A DNA stretch of 59,260 bases from Flavobacteriales bacterium (GCA_002737315.1 NSIH01000004.1:1-59260), one strand, 5' to 3'. Positions 23,619 to 33,773 are shown, numbered from the stretch's first letter. A program made the numbers and translations. Notes: generated by a model not told the origin, from the letters alone.

Positions 23619-26600
23619 TTGAAATTGATAAAAACCTATCTGCTGATGATATACCGCTGCCTGCTTGCCTTACTGCTTACCAATTCCTTAACAGCACTTT
23701 CTCAAAGTACAATATCTACCATGCCTGCCACGATCCCAAATAATGGGTTGGGGTCGATAACTTTTGAAATAAACGCCAATCAGCCTATTTTTTTGACGGG
23801 AATGACTAATGTTTTTAATGCGGCTTCGGGTAATTCGGGGCCCGTTGAAATCTGGTACCGTTTGGGTGGCGCCCTCGTAACAGGCCAAACGACCCCTTCG
23901 ATATCTACCTCAAACGGATGGGTTTTGGGCCTCACGGCGACATTAGTGAGTGCGGGTATTACCACCGCGACCAACATCCCCTTTAGTGGCACCATGATTC
24001 CGTTGCCCGCAAACCAGTCCATCGGAATATATGTCAATGGAGGTGCTCTCGGGTCTAGGTACATGACTTGGACCGCGGGAATTCAATCGGCTTTCACCGA
24101 CGGCAGTGTCACCATCAACACCATGCCAAACGGCTTTGGTGGATCGTTCCCAACCCCAAGTATTGCCTCGCGTGCATTCTGCGGCTCTATTACCTACATA
24201 CCCCAGGCTGCCTGCACGGGCACTCCCAATGCGGGAACGACCACTCCGAGCTTCACGGCAGTGTGTCCACTTCAGAATTTTTCTATATCTCTTACTGGTG
24301 CCACTGCAGCAGGCGGTTTGGCCTACCAATGGCAAACTGCCGCTGCCGCAACAGGCCCATGGACCAATATTCCAAACGCGACAACAGGGGTCGCCAGCGT
24401 TTCTCAAACAGTAGATACTTGGTACCGATGCGAGGTGACCTGTACCCCTTCGAGTGCCACCACGATCTCAAACCCCGTGCAGGTAACCACTTTACCTAAC
24501 CTTGCGGCAGGCACCTATACCATCGGTGCGGGCGGAACCTACCCCAGCTTCAACGCAGCTTTTGCGGCTGCTGCCTGCGGAGTAGCGGGACCTGTAGTTT
24601 TTCAGGTAATAGGGAGCTCTCCAATCTTCAACGAGCAGCTGCAAATCAATCAAATTCCTGGGATGTCCGCGACCAATACCATCAAGGTCAAGGGCAATTT
24701 TAACACCTTAAGTTTTGCAGCAACTGACCCTAGTTTACGCCATACGCTTCACCTGAATGGGGCGGACCACCTTAGGTTTGAAGACCTAACGATAGAGGCC
24801 ACCGGTGTGGCCTCGGGGTGGGCCGTGCGCATGAGCAATAACGCCAACCACAATACCTTCAAACGCTGTATCATTCGCACCAGCGAATCGTCTTCACTGT
24901 CTACCTATGTGGCATTTACCCTTACGCAGTCACCCACGGTAGCTAACGGAAGCCAGTCGGGTACTGCCTCCAACCTCATGATTGACTCCTGCCAAATTGT
25001 GGGTGGATACTACGGACTTTGCCTCAATGGCAATGGAATCGCAATGGGATCGCGCCCCAGCAACAACACGGTGCGCAATTCTAGCATCAGTAACTTTTAC
25101 TTATACGGGGTTTATGCATATGGCCAAAACGACTTGGTTCTGGAATACAACGACATCAATCGTTTGTCCCGTTCTTTGATAAGTACGTGCTATGGAATCT
25201 ACAACTTTGGGCGCAGTCCTGGCTTAAAAATCTTGTCCAACCGCATTCACGACCTAAGCGGAGTCCTTGGAACCACGGCCTTCACTGGATACCTAATTTA
25301 CTGCTCGAGCACGTCTGGTACGGCCGCGAGCCCTGCTCTGGTTGCAAACAACGCGATCTACAACATAAATAACTTAGGCAGCACGCTCTATGGGATGTAC
25401 ATGCTAACCACGGATACGGTTGAAGTGCTTCATAACACATTAGATATCAACTCGAATTCAGGCACGGGGGCGGCTACAGTCTACGGAGCCTATGTTTCCG
25501 GCAACATGAGCCAGTTCAACTTTAAGAACAACATCATGCAAATCGGTTCGTCGGGCACAGGTGCGAAGTATGGTCTGTACAACGCTTCCACCACGGCCTT
25601 AATAAATTCAAACTTTAACGCCATCCGCTTTACTTCGACTGTAGGCGGTTCAAGCAACTTCATAGGTGCCCAAAGCGCTTCTTTGACTTATCCAACCTTG
25701 GCCTCATGGACCGCGGCCACCGGTCGAGACGTCAACAGTATTTCAAGCGACCCTATTTTTACCAACGTTCTCGTTGGTGACTTGACCCCGATTTCGACTG
25801 CCTACAACAACGCCGGCGAAAACCAATTGGCAAAAGTGCCCCTTGACCTCAATCGGAACCCTCGTAGCATCACACCCGACCTTGGTGCAGTGGAATTTAC
25901 ACCCACAGGTTGTGCGCCTCCTTTCAACGTGAGCGTAACGAATGTTCGCGCCAGTTCCGCATTGGTGACCTTCAGCGGCACGGCTCCATCAACCAACCTG
26001 CAATGGGGACCCAAAGGATTTGTGCCGGGCACGGGCCAAGGTGCTACAGTTACCTCTCTTACCCACACCATTACCGGTTTGTCTGGCTACACCCAATACG
26101 ACGTTTACTTGGCGGGCAACTGCGGTACCCAAAATTCAATTTGGGTTGGACCTTATTCAATCCTTACGCCGGTTCAGGTTGGATGGACTGAGACCTTTGT
26201 CAATGGATACGACCCATTAGCGGCGGTAGCAAAACCCAAAGGTTGGGCTGAATTCAATGCAGTTGCCGCCAATCCTACTGTTCTGGTAGGCAATTCCTCG
26301 GCATGGATGGTCGACGGCTTTCTCAACGTTGGGACCACCGGTGCCGTGCGTAATCAGGTGCCCGCAACCTCCGTGGCCACTCAGGGTTGGACCATAACGC
26401 CCGGCATTGATTTGGGAGACGTGAGTCACACTACCTTTTTTGAGTGGAACATGGGCTTGACGCTTGCAAGCGGAGCTCAGGCCGCAGTTATGGGCAGCGA
26501 TGATACCTTGTTCGTACTGATCTCAACCAACAACGGCAGTACCTGGAACCGCAGCCAGGCTTTGGCAAAGTACCACCGCAACTCTAGCCTAAGTCCCTTT

Positions 26601-29600
26601 GGCGGAACCTATTCGGTGAACCTAAGTGCATACACAGGACTTGTTAAAATTGCTTTTTACCTAGAAAGTTTGACCAACAGCTCTTCGCAAATTGGAACGG
26701 TTAATTACGACCTTTTTATAGACAATACGGCCCTAAAGGCAACGGCCACGCCCTGTCCGGCAGCAGCATTGTCTCTTACTTCAACGACGTCTACTGCTAC
26801 GGTATCCTGGTCGGTGGCAGGGGTGGCAACAACTCCGGCAACAATTGCATGGGGTCCAATAGGGTTTATCATCGGCTCCGGAGGCTCTGGAGCCAATCAG
26901 TCGACCGCTACGACCAATCCCTTCACCATAAGCGGACTCCAGCAAGGAACAAGCTACCAGGTTTATGTGCAGTCGGCCTGCGCCGCCACCCTGGGCCAGT
27001 GGGCAGGCCCAATTACCTTCACCACGCCCTGCAACTTCACCCTTAGCGGTAGCTATACCATTAATTCCAATGGTGTTGGTGTGAATAACTTCAATAGCCT
27101 GTCTTCAGCTCTTGCCGCTATTACCAGTTGTGGAATCACCGGACCAGTGACCTTTACTTTGGCACCGTACACGCACATGGGCGGTCTTAATTTGGGCATG
27201 CTCAACGGATCTTCAGCGGTCAATACCGTGACCTTCCAAGGCCCGACGACTGGCACCGCCACTATCCAAGGTGCGGGCGGCCAAGTCGCTGCCGTGGTGC
27301 TTAACGGAACCGCGCACCTCACGCTTCGCAAGTTGCACATTGTTCACCCTACCGCATCGGGCATCATCATGACCGCAGGAGCCAACAATATTACCATTAC
27401 CGAAAACGTGATTCTAGCTGATACCTCGGCCACAGGGGTCACCATTGCAGGCATTGCGTCTTCGTCAGACTTGACTTCGGTAACAGGCTATGGCAATAAT
27501 GCTAACAACATTACGATCACTGATAATATCATAAAAGGGGGCTACTATGGCGTTCGGTTTAACGGAACCAGTGCCACGTCCTTCAACACGGGCATTAACC
27601 TCTCGGGCAATTCTATAACGAAGTCATACCTCTACGGTACCTACTTCTACTACATGGGCAACTTGACCATCAACGACAACGTGGTCAAAGGGCTACGCAA
27701 CAGCATCAACTACGGCTACTACCTCTATTACGTGGGTAACGTATCTATGCAGCGCAATGAAGCCTATGTCACATACTACGGAATCACGATGGGGTACCTC
27801 AACAACCAAACGAAGCCAGCTATTAATAGCTTGATTGCCAACAATATGATGGCGTCATCTACGAACTACGGAGCATATTTCCCTTATCTGCGACACGTAA
27901 ACATTTACCACAACACCTTCTTGGGTAATACCTATGGCATCTACCTTCTTTCGAGCACGACGGCTACGTTGACCTCAAAAAACTTGAATTTGCGCAACAA
28001 CATTTTTAAGGGCGGGACCTATGCGCTTTATCAGAGTTCGCTGCCGGATTCGATGACCCTGGACTACAACTTATATAATTCAGACGCCGCAACATTTGCA
28101 TTCTACAACACGGCCCAGGCGAGTTTGGCTGCCTGGAAGGCGAGCTACCCATCATTGAACGTGAATTCTACTGATATCCCGGTGATTTTTAATGCGAACG
28201 ATGACTTGCATGTAGTGAACACTGGTCCTAACAATTTAGGAACCCCAATTCCGAGTATTGCTGTAGACCTTGACGGCGATAGCCGATCTGCCACGATGCC
28301 TGACATTGGTGCCGACGAATTTACCCCCTTGGCAAACGACCTTCAGCTTCTCGGGCTGATTGTACCCAACAACAACGCCTGCGGTGATTCGAACACTTCG
28401 GTTTCAGTGATAATTCGCAATTTGGGTACGGCGTCGCAAAGCAACTTTGCAGTAGGGGCCAACGTTTCGGGCGCAGCGACAGCTAACTTCACAGGTATAT
28501 TCGCGGGCACATTGCCCTCGCTATCAACCGATACGGTAGCCTTAGGCACCTTCAATTCTGTCGTCGGTGGAACCTTCGTATTCAGGGGCTACGTGGCTTT
28601 AACCAACGACGGTAAGTCCTCTAACGATACCCTGTTAGTGAACCGCAACCTGCTTGATGCCCTGCCCCCTATCCCCACGGCCTCGATAGATACCCTGTGC
28701 GATGGCGGGTTCGCAACACTGTACTTCCCTTCGGTTACGGGCAACGCTTCTTACCGCTGGCTGACTACGTCGGGTGATACCCTTGGCACATCGGACAGTT
28801 TATTGGTTGGCCCCATGAACGCCGCAGATACAACGTTTGTGCTCCGCCAAACCTCGACTTCAGGTCAAGTTGGTCCATTGAATAATACCATCGGAGCCAC
28901 ATCGAATTACACTGCCATGAACCACTATCTGCTATTCACAGTAAATGCGCCGACAACCATTCATAGTTTGGACGTGTTTGCTCTAAATAGCGGTTTGATT
29001 GATGTAGTAATTCAAAATGCCTTGACAACAGCCATTGTTCAGACCGTGACTGTTCCTTCCACCGGTGCCGGCTTTAATCGATTGATAGTAAATATTCCAC
29101 TTCCGCCAGGGGACTACCGTATGGGCAGTACGACGACCAATAACGCGGGCGGACTTCAACGCAATTCCTCGGGGGCTTCGTATCCTTACCTTTCGACGGA
29201 CGGGAGCGTGACAATTACCGGATCGTCGTTCGGCGCGGCTTCTTATTACTATTTCTACAACTGGCAGTTGGGCGGTGGCGGTTGCCCGCGTCCTGATGGT
29301 GAGGTGACTCTCTACCGTCGAGCTGCGCCTACTGCGAGCTTTACCAGCACGCCTCAAGCGGCAACGCTTGCGGCTATGAATGTTGACTTTGATGCAAGCG
29401 CAACAACGAATGCAATCACCTACGACTGGAACTTTGGCGACGGAGGCACCGCATCGGGTGCTCAGGTCAGCCACAGCTATGCCGCGAACGGAACCTACGG
29501 CGTGACCCTTTTGGCTACCGGTTTATGTGGAGTCGATACCTTGGTTGTTCCTGTACTAGTGGCCGGCATCAATGTGGCGGAGTCTGCCTTAAGCCGCAGC

Positions 29601-29846
29601 CTGAGTATGTATCCAAACCCTACTGCGGGCCTATTCCATGTGGACTTTGACTTAGGCTCCATGCAGCATGCAGAGCTCAAAGTGGTCAATGCCTTGGGTC
29701 AATCGGTTTATGTGCGCATCTTGGAGTCTGCGAGCGGACTTCAGCACCACAGCATTGATCTTCGCGGTCACGCCTCGGGTCTTTATTGGCTTCAGATAAC
29801 CAGCGAAGAAGGCCAGGCGATGCAGCGCGTAGCGCTTCAGAAGTAG
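23619..29846 (+). CDS. Giant multidomain T9SS-secreted surface protein
   Basis: A 2,075-residue exported protein ending in a type IX secretion sorting domain (about 1996-2075, MYPNPTAGLFHVDF to the end), so it is probably displayed on or released from the cell surface. Order by eye: signal peptide (cleaved near ALSQ); N-terminal sandwich; Ig-like domain with Cys pair (199-292); parallel beta-helix (297-755, ends DLGAVEFTP); fibronectin III-like (764-853); jelly-roll or MAM-like (854-1045); second fibronectin III-like (1046-1138); second beta-helix (1143-1570, ends DIGADEFTP); CARDB-like (1572-1680); Ig-like; sandwich; PKD (1905-1985, YDWNFGDGG). The frame opens with TTG 23619; ATG 23646 (MIYRCLLALLLTNSL) fits a signal peptide and a TAGATTTG box at 23614-23621 better. 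Likely adhesin or glycan-binding; no catalytic residues seen. Confidence 0.88.
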   Translation: MKLIKTYLLMIYRCLLALLLTNSLTALSQSTISTMPATIPNNGLGSITFEINANQPIFLTGMTNVFNAASGNSGPVEIWYRLGGALVTGQTTPSISTSNGWVLGLTATLVSAGITTATNIPFSGTMIPLPANQSIGIYVNGGALGSRYMTWTAGIQSAFTDGSVTINTMPNGFGGSFPTPSIASRAFCGSITYIPQAACTGTPNAGTTTPSFTAVCPLQNFSISLTGATAAGGLAYQWQTAAAATGPWTNIPNATTGVASVSQTVDTWYRCEVTCTPSSATTISNPVQVTTLPNLAAGTYTIGAGGTYPSFNAAFAAAACGVAGPVVFQVIGSSPIFNEQLQINQIPGMSATNTIKVKGNFNTLSFAATDPSLRHTLHLNGADHLRFEDLTIEATGVASGWAVRMSNNANHNTFKRCIIRTSESSSLSTYVAFTLTQSPTVANGSQSGTASNLMIDSCQIVGGYYGLCLNGNGIAMGSRPSNNTVRNSSISNFYLYGVYAYGQNDLVLEYNDINRLSRSLISTCYGIYNFGRSPGLKILSNRIHDLSGVLGTTAFTGYLIYCSSTSGTAASPALVANNAIYNINNLGSTLYGMYMLTTDTVEVLHNTLDINSNSGTGAATVYGAYVSGNMSQFNFKNNIMQIGSSGTGAKYGLYNASTTALINSNFNAIRFTSTVGGSSNFIGAQSASLTYPTLASWTAATGRDVNSISSDPIFTNVLVGDLTPISTAYNNAGENQLAKVPLDLNRNPRSITPDLGAVEFTPTGCAPPFNVSVTNVRASSALVTFSGTAPSTNLQWGPKGFVPGTGQGATVTSLTHTITGLSGYTQYDVYLAGNCGTQNSIWVGPYSILTPVQVGWTETFVNGYDPLAAVAKPKGWAEFNAVAANPTVLVGNSSAWMVDGFLNVGTTGAVRNQVPATSVATQGWTITPGIDLGDVSHTTFFEWNMGLTLASGAQAAVMGSDDTLFVLISTNNGSTWNRSQALAKYHRNSSLSPFGGTYSVNLSAYTGLVKIAFYLESLTNSSSQIGTVNYDLFIDNTALKATATPCPAAALSLTSTTSTATVSWSVAGVATTPATIAWGPIGFIIGSGGSGANQSTATTNPFTISGLQQGTSYQVYVQSACAATLGQWAGPITFTTPCNFTLSGSYTINSNGVGVNNFNSLSSALAAITSCGITGPVTFTLAPYTHMGGLNLGMLNGSSAVNTVTFQGPTTGTATIQGAGGQVAAVVLNGTAHLTLRKLHIVHPTASGIIMTAGANNITITENVILADTSATGVTIAGIASSSDLTSVTGYGNNANNITITDNIIKGGYYGVRFNGTSATSFNTGINLSGNSITKSYLYGTYFYYMGNLTINDNVVKGLRNSINYGYYLYYVGNVSMQRNEAYVTYYGITMGYLNNQTKPAINSLIANNMMASSTNYGAYFPYLRHVNIYHNTFLGNTYGIYLLSSTTATLTSKNLNLRNNIFKGGTYALYQSSLPDSMTLDYNLYNSDAATFAFYNTAQASLAAWKASYPSLNVNSTDIPVIFNANDDLHVVNTGPNNLGTPIPSIAVDLDGDSRSATMPDIGADEFTPLANDLQLLGLIVPNNNACGDSNTSVSVIIRNLGTASQSNFAVGANVSGAATANFTGIFAGTLPSLSTDTVALGTFNSVVGGTFVFRGYVALTNDGKSSNDTLLVNRNLLDALPPIPTASIDTLCDGGFATLYFPSVTGNASYRWLTTSGDTLGTSDSLLVGPMNAADTTFVLRQTSTSGQVGPLNNTIGATSNYTAMNHYLLFTVNAPTTIHSLDVFALNSGLIDVVIQNALTTAIVQTVTVPSTGAGFNRLIVNIPLPPGDYRMGSTTTNNAGGLQRNSSGASYPYLSTDGSVTITGSSFGAASYYYFYNWQLGGGGCPRPDGEVTLYRRAAPTASFTSTPQAATLAAMNVDFDASATTNAITYDWNFGDGGTASGAQVSHSYAANGTYGVTLLATGLCGVDTLVVPVLVAGINVAESALSRSLSMYPNPTAGLFHVDFDLGSMQHAELKVVNALGQSVYVRILESASGLQHHSIDLRGHASGLYWLQITSEEGQAMQRVALQK

Positions 29847-29867
29847 GATAGAATTCAAGGGTAAAAA

Positions 29868-29905
29868 AGAATGTCGCTCTACTGACAGAGCGGTGTTCTT
29901 ATTTT
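29868..29905 (+). terminator. Terminator after the giant surface protein gene
   Basis: An imperfect 13-pair hairpin: AGAATGTCGCTCT against AGAGCGGTGTTCT around ACTGAC, then TATTTT. It lies 21 bases beyond the stop codon and immediately before the rnpB promoter. Confidence 0.65.
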
Positions 29906-29908
29906 ACG

Positions 29909-29916
29909 TACCTTTG
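29909..29916 (+). promoter_or_regulatory. Promoter -7 box for RNase P RNA
   Basis: TACCTTTG, a perfect TAnnTTTG. The RNA 5' end inferred from pairing of its termini is at 29922, 6 bases after the box; this spacing is used as a rough yardstick for other genes here. Confidence 0.65.
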
Positions 29917-29921
29917 CGCCC

Positions 29922-30314
29922 GCATATCGTCCGCCTTGCCGCCTTAAAGTATTTCGGTACCAGAGGGAGGAAAGTCCGGACATCACAGAGCACCGCGCTA
30001 CCTAACGGGTAGGCAGTTGAGGGGCAACCCAAGGCTGACAGCTAGTGCCACAGAGAGGGAAACCGCCGCCGGTTGCATCGTACGAGTACCGGAGGTAAGG
30101 GTGAAAAGGTGGGGTAAGAGCCCACCAGCGTCGAAAGCAATTTCGATGGCTTGGTAAACCTCGCGGGATGAAATGCCATGTAGGCTGGCGCTTGAAGACT
30201 GTTCGTCTGAGCCAGCGGGTAGGCAGCTTGAGCAGTTGGGTGACCAACTGCCTAGATTAATGGCAAGGACGCGCTTTACAGCGCGGACAGAATCCGGCTT
30301 ATAGGACGATATGC
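29922..30314 (+). ncRNA. rnpB: RNase P RNA, bacterial type A
   Basis: The catalytic RNA that trims tRNA 5' ends. The ends pair (GCATATCGTCC at 29922 with GGACGATATGC ending 30314, helix P1). Conserved regions are all present: GAGGAAAGTCCGGACATC with CACAGAGCA (CR I), GGTAAGGGTGAAAAGGT with GTAAGAGCCCACCAG (CR II/III), and GACAGAATCCGGCTTATAG (CR V). Length about 393 bases. A weak hairpin with T's (30329-30353) may terminate it. Confidence 0.96.
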
Positions 30315-30328
30315 TTTCTACGACCGAA

Positions 30329-30353
30329 GGCTCCGCGGGTTGGGGCCATTTTT
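30329..30353 (+). terminator. Possible weak terminator after rnpB
   Basis: GGCTCC (30329-30334) can pair with GGGGCC (30342-30347, one G-T pair), followed by ATTTTT. Short and not perfect; the helicase gene starts 25 bases later, so partial read-through is possible. Confidence 0.35.
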
Positions 30354-30377
30354 AGGGCTTTTAATTCCATCCACGAG

Positions 30378-32759
30378 ATGTCTTCATTTACAGATCTCGG
30401 CCTACGTGCCGAATTACTTCAAGCGGTTAGTACGCTTGGCTTTGAACTAGCAACGCCAGTTCAGGCCGAAACAATTCCAATTCTTCTCAATGCTAAGGGC
30501 CAAACCGACATGGTTGCCTTGGCTCAAACCGGTACCGGTAAAACGGCTGCATTTGGCTTGCCATTGCTGCACATGCTTCTTGAAGACGGCGAACCGTCGG
30601 CAAAGAATCGACCGAAGGCCCTAATTCTCGCTCCAACGCGCGAACTCTGTGTTCAGATTTCGGCCGAGATGGAGAAGTACGCTACCGAAACCGGACTGCG
30701 AATTCTTGCGGTTTATGGAGGTTCCTCCATGCGCACTCAGGTTACCGCCCTCAAGAGAGGCGTAGATATTTTAATGGCGACGCCCGGAAGGTTGCTCGAT
30801 TTGAACCGCCAAGGGCAGGTTCTTTTTGATGATCTTCAGTACATCGTGCTCGACGAAGCCGACGAGATGCTCAACATGGGCTTTTGGGATGACGTGCAAG
30901 AGGTTCTCAAGCAGGCTCCCGAGGGCCGAAACATTTGGTGCTTTAGCGCAACCCTGCCCAAGCCCATCGATGCGATGACCAAGACTCTGATGAACAACCC
31001 CGTTCGCGTTCAGATCGGTCAGCGCAATTCGGGTACTGCCACTGTTTCCCATACTGTTTTTGTAGTCCCCAAGGAGCACCGATACAGCGGTTTGCGCCGC
31101 CTTCTCGACAGCGCGCCTGGCCTTTATGGCATGATTTTTTGCCGCACCAAGATCGAAACGCAGGAGCTCTCGGAGCGTCTTGTGGCCGAAGGATACACTG
31201 CCTCAGCCCTGCACGGCGACTTGAGCCAGCAGCAGCGTGACTTGGTGATGCAGTCCTTTCGTCACAAGAGGATTAAGCTTCTGGTCTGCACCGACGTAGC
31301 AGCCCGTGGAATTGACGTTCAAGACCTGTCTCACGTTATTCACTTCGGATTCCCTAACGACACCGAGAGCTATACCCACCGCAGTGGCCGTACCGGCCGT
31401 GCTGGAAAATCCGGTCAGAGTTGGTCCCTAATCAACCCCATGGAGCGCCGCAAGATCGCCTACATCCAGAAATCGATTCAACGCGAAATGCTGCAGAGCC
31501 AGTTACCGACCCGCGATGAGGTTCTTGCGCGTCAGGTTAACTACTTCGCCGAAGAATTTGCCGCACACCCAGAGGCTCCTGAGAACATCAAGCCACTTAT
31601 TGAAGCCATCATGCCCCAGTTTGAGCATTTAACCTCTAGAGAGCTCATCGAGCGCTTTTTTGCGGCAGAGCTTCACGAGTTGGTTCAGCACTACGTAATG
31701 GAGCAGCAAGAAATTCCCTCGGTTCGTGCCCAAAAGGAGCGCAGAGAGCGAGGCGACGATTTTGAAGAGCGCGGACCAAAGCGTGCCCGTAACATGGACG
31801 CTCCCGTGGAGCAGCGCTTCTTTATCAACGTGGGCACAGCCCAAGGCTTCAGCTGGTTCTCCCTCAAGGATTTCTTGCGCGAGACGGTGCGATTGGGAGA
31901 AAACGACGTTCAAGGAGTGAACTGCGAAGATGCCCACAGCTACTTTAACGTGCCCGAGTCCCGTGTGGCCGACGTACGCACAGCACTAGAGGGTTCCTTG
32001 ATTCAAGGCGTTGAGGTAAAACTCGACGCGGTTGAAGATCAAGTCGGACGCTTTGAGCGCGACAAAGGACCTCGTAACGATCGCTTTGGTGGCGGTCGTC
32101 CCCAGGGTAAGTTTGGCGACCGAGGCGGTCGTGGCGGCTACCAAGGTGGCGGCGGTGGCGGCTACCAAGGTGGTGGCGGCGGAGGCTTCAGAGACCGAGG
32201 CGGTGACCGTGGCGGCTATCAAGGTGGCGGCGGAAGCGGCTACCAAGGTGGCGGCGGTGGCGGCTTCAGAGACCGTGGCGGCTACCAAGGCGGCGGCGGT
32301 GGCGGTGGCTTTCGTGACCGAGGCGGCTATCAAGGCGGCGGCAGTGGTGGCGGCGGATTCCGCGATCAAGGCGGCAACCGTGGTGGTTATCAAGGCGGTG
32401 CAGGAGCAGGATCACGTGATCAAGGTGCGGACCGTGGCGGTTCTCAGGGCGACAGTGCCCGCGGAGGTTCATGGACCCAGCGTCAAGAATCGCCCGATTG
32501 GGCTCAAGGTGGCGGAGGTGAAGACCGCGCTAGTGCCTTCAACCGCGGTGCAAGCGATTCCTTCGGTGGTGCTTCGGGCAAGCCTCGCTTAAGTTCAGGC
32601 GGAAAGCCAAGCTTTGGTGGAGCCAAGCGCTTTGGTGGAGGTGCAGGCGGAAGCCGACCAAGCTTTGGCGGAGGTGCGGGCGGCGGAAGCCGACCAAGCT
32701 TTGGCGGAGGCGATAAGCCTGGCTTTGGCGGCAAACCTAGCGGACGCAAGCGCTTGTAA
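30378..32759 (+). CDS. DEAD-box RNA helicase with RGG-rich tail
   Basis: A 793-residue ATP-dependent RNA helicase of the DeaD/CsdA group, expected in ribosome assembly or mRNA turnover in the cold. Motifs: Q-motif (FELATPVQ), AQTGTGKT at 49-56, PTRELC, DEADEML near 160, SAT, ARGIDV and HRSGRTGRAG. After the core a helical linker and a DbpA-like RNA-binding domain (about 480-555, FFINVGTAQGFSWF) are visible. From about 565 to 690 the protein is repeats of GGYQGGGGGGFRDRGG, and it ends with several copies of RPSFGGG or KPSFGG. This tail is low-complexity and Arg/Gly rich, a type known to bind RNA and favour condensates. Confidence 0.94.
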   Translation: MSSFTDLGLRAELLQAVSTLGFELATPVQAETIPILLNAKGQTDMVALAQTGTGKTAAFGLPLLHMLLEDGEPSAKNRPKALILAPTRELCVQISAEMEKYATETGLRILAVYGGSSMRTQVTALKRGVDILMATPGRLLDLNRQGQVLFDDLQYIVLDEADEMLNMGFWDDVQEVLKQAPEGRNIWCFSATLPKPIDAMTKTLMNNPVRVQIGQRNSGTATVSHTVFVVPKEHRYSGLRRLLDSAPGLYGMIFCRTKIETQELSERLVAEGYTASALHGDLSQQQRDLVMQSFRHKRIKLLVCTDVAARGIDVQDLSHVIHFGFPNDTESYTHRSGRTGRAGKSGQSWSLINPMERRKIAYIQKSIQREMLQSQLPTRDEVLARQVNYFAEEFAAHPEAPENIKPLIEAIMPQFEHLTSRELIERFFAAELHELVQHYVMEQQEIPSVRAQKERRERGDDFEERGPKRARNMDAPVEQRFFINVGTAQGFSWFSLKDFLRETVRLGENDVQGVNCEDAHSYFNVPESRVADVRTALEGSLIQGVEVKLDAVEDQVGRFERDKGPRNDRFGGGRPQGKFGDRGGRGGYQGGGGGGYQGGGGGGFRDRGGDRGGYQGGGGSGYQGGGGGGFRDRGGYQGGGGGGGFRDRGGYQGGGSGGGGFRDQGGNRGGYQGGAGAGSRDQGADRGGSQGDSARGGSWTQRQESPDWAQGGGGEDRASAFNRGASDSFGGASGKPRLSSGGKPSFGGAKRFGGGAGGSRPSFGGGAGGGSRPSFGGGDKPGFGGKPSGRKRL

Positions 32760-32776
32760 ACCAAGCTATAAAACAG

Positions 32777-32807
32777 CAAAAAGCCGGACTTTGGTCCGGC
32801 TTTTTTT
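32777..32807 (+). terminator. Terminator after the DEAD-box helicase gene
   Basis: AGCCGGAC (32782-32789) pairs with GTCCGGCT (32794-32801) around a TTTG loop, followed by T's to 32807. The A-run on the left side may let it serve trxB on the other strand as well. Confidence 0.9.
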
Positions 32808-32833
32808 ATGGGATAAAAGTTAGGTATTGCTTC

Positions 32834-33769
32834 TTAGTGAAACTCTGCCAAATAGCGTTCTGCGTCGAGGGCGGCCATGCAGCCGGTTCCCGCTGCCGAT
32901 ATGGCTTGACGGTAGACCTTGTCGGCGACATCTCCCGAGGCAAAAACACCGGGTTTAATGGTTTTGGTGCTTCCTGCTTGAATGTGCAGGTAGCCCACCT
33001 CATCCATCTCAAGTTGCCCCTTAAAAATATCAGTATTGGGCTTGTGGCCGATGGCTACAAAGAACCCACTCGCAGCAATCACGTCTTCCTCTCCCGTTAG
33101 AATATTGCGCACCTTAACGGCTTCAACCCCTTGATCGCCTAGGAGCTCTAGGGTTTCGGTATTCCACCGAACCACGATGTTGGGCGTTGCCATAATGCGG
33201 TTCTGCATTGCTTTAGAAGCGCGAAGTTCCCCTTTGCGCACCAGCATGGTTACCTTGGGGCAAAGCTTAGACAGGTAAGAGGCCTCTTCGGCCGCGGTGT
33301 CGCCACCGCCCACAATTACTACCTCTTGGCCCTTGTAGAAGAAGCCGTCGCAGACTGCGCAAGCGCTTACTCCGTGGCCCATGAAACGCTCTTCACTGGG
33401 CAGTCCTAGGTATTTAGCGGTAGCTCCCGTAGCAATTACTACTGTTTTTGCCTGAATTATTAAGTTGTCGTCGACCGTTAGGCTGTGATATCCGCCCGGA
33501 GTATCGCTGAATTCAACCTCAGTAATCATTCCCCAGCGGACTTCAGTTCCAAAGCGCTCTGCCTGGACTTTGCAGTCTTCCATGAGTTGGTTTCCATCTA
33601 CACCTTGAGGGTAGCCTGGGAAGTTATCTACCTCGGTGGTGGTGGTTAGCTGCCCCCCGGGCTGCAGTCCGACGTACATAATTGGCTTGAGGTCTGCCCG
33701 TGCGGCATAGATGGCGGCAGTGTAGCCTGCAGGGCCAGATCCAATAATTACGAGGCTGTGTTGTTCCAT
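32834..33769 (-). CDS. trxB: Thioredoxin-disulfide reductase
   Basis: NADPH-dependent flavoenzyme that keeps thioredoxin reduced. It has 311 residues: FAD-binding IIGSGPAGYTAAIYAARA (8-25), redox pair CAVC at 137-140, NADPH-binding VVIVGGGDTAAEEA (about 151-164), and C-terminal GVFASGDVADKVYRQAISAAGTG. The perfect box TACCTTTG (complement 33774-33781) ends 4 bases before the ATG, predicting a leaderless mRNA. Confidence 0.96.
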   Translation of the reverse strand: MEQHSLVIIGSGPAGYTAAIYAARADLKPIMYVGLQPGGQLTTTTEVDNFPGYPQGVDGNQLMEDCKVQAERFGTEVRWGMITEVEFSDTPGGYHSLTVDDNLIIQAKTVVIATGATAKYLGLPSEERFMGHGVSACAVCDGFFYKGQEVVIVGGGDTAAEEASYLSKLCPKVTMLVRKGELRASKAMQNRIMATPNIVVRWNTETLELLGDQGVEAVKVRNILTGEEDVIAASGFFVAIGHKPNTDIFKGQLEMDEVGYLHIQAGSTKTIKPGVFASGDVADKVYRQAISAAGTGCMAALDAERYLAEFH

Positions 33770-33773
33770 GCAT

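Noticed and set aside
32032-32592. A 186-codon plus-strand frame overlapping the helicase tail
   Set aside because: It is the Ala/Val-rich alternative reading of the Gly-rich DNA repeats.
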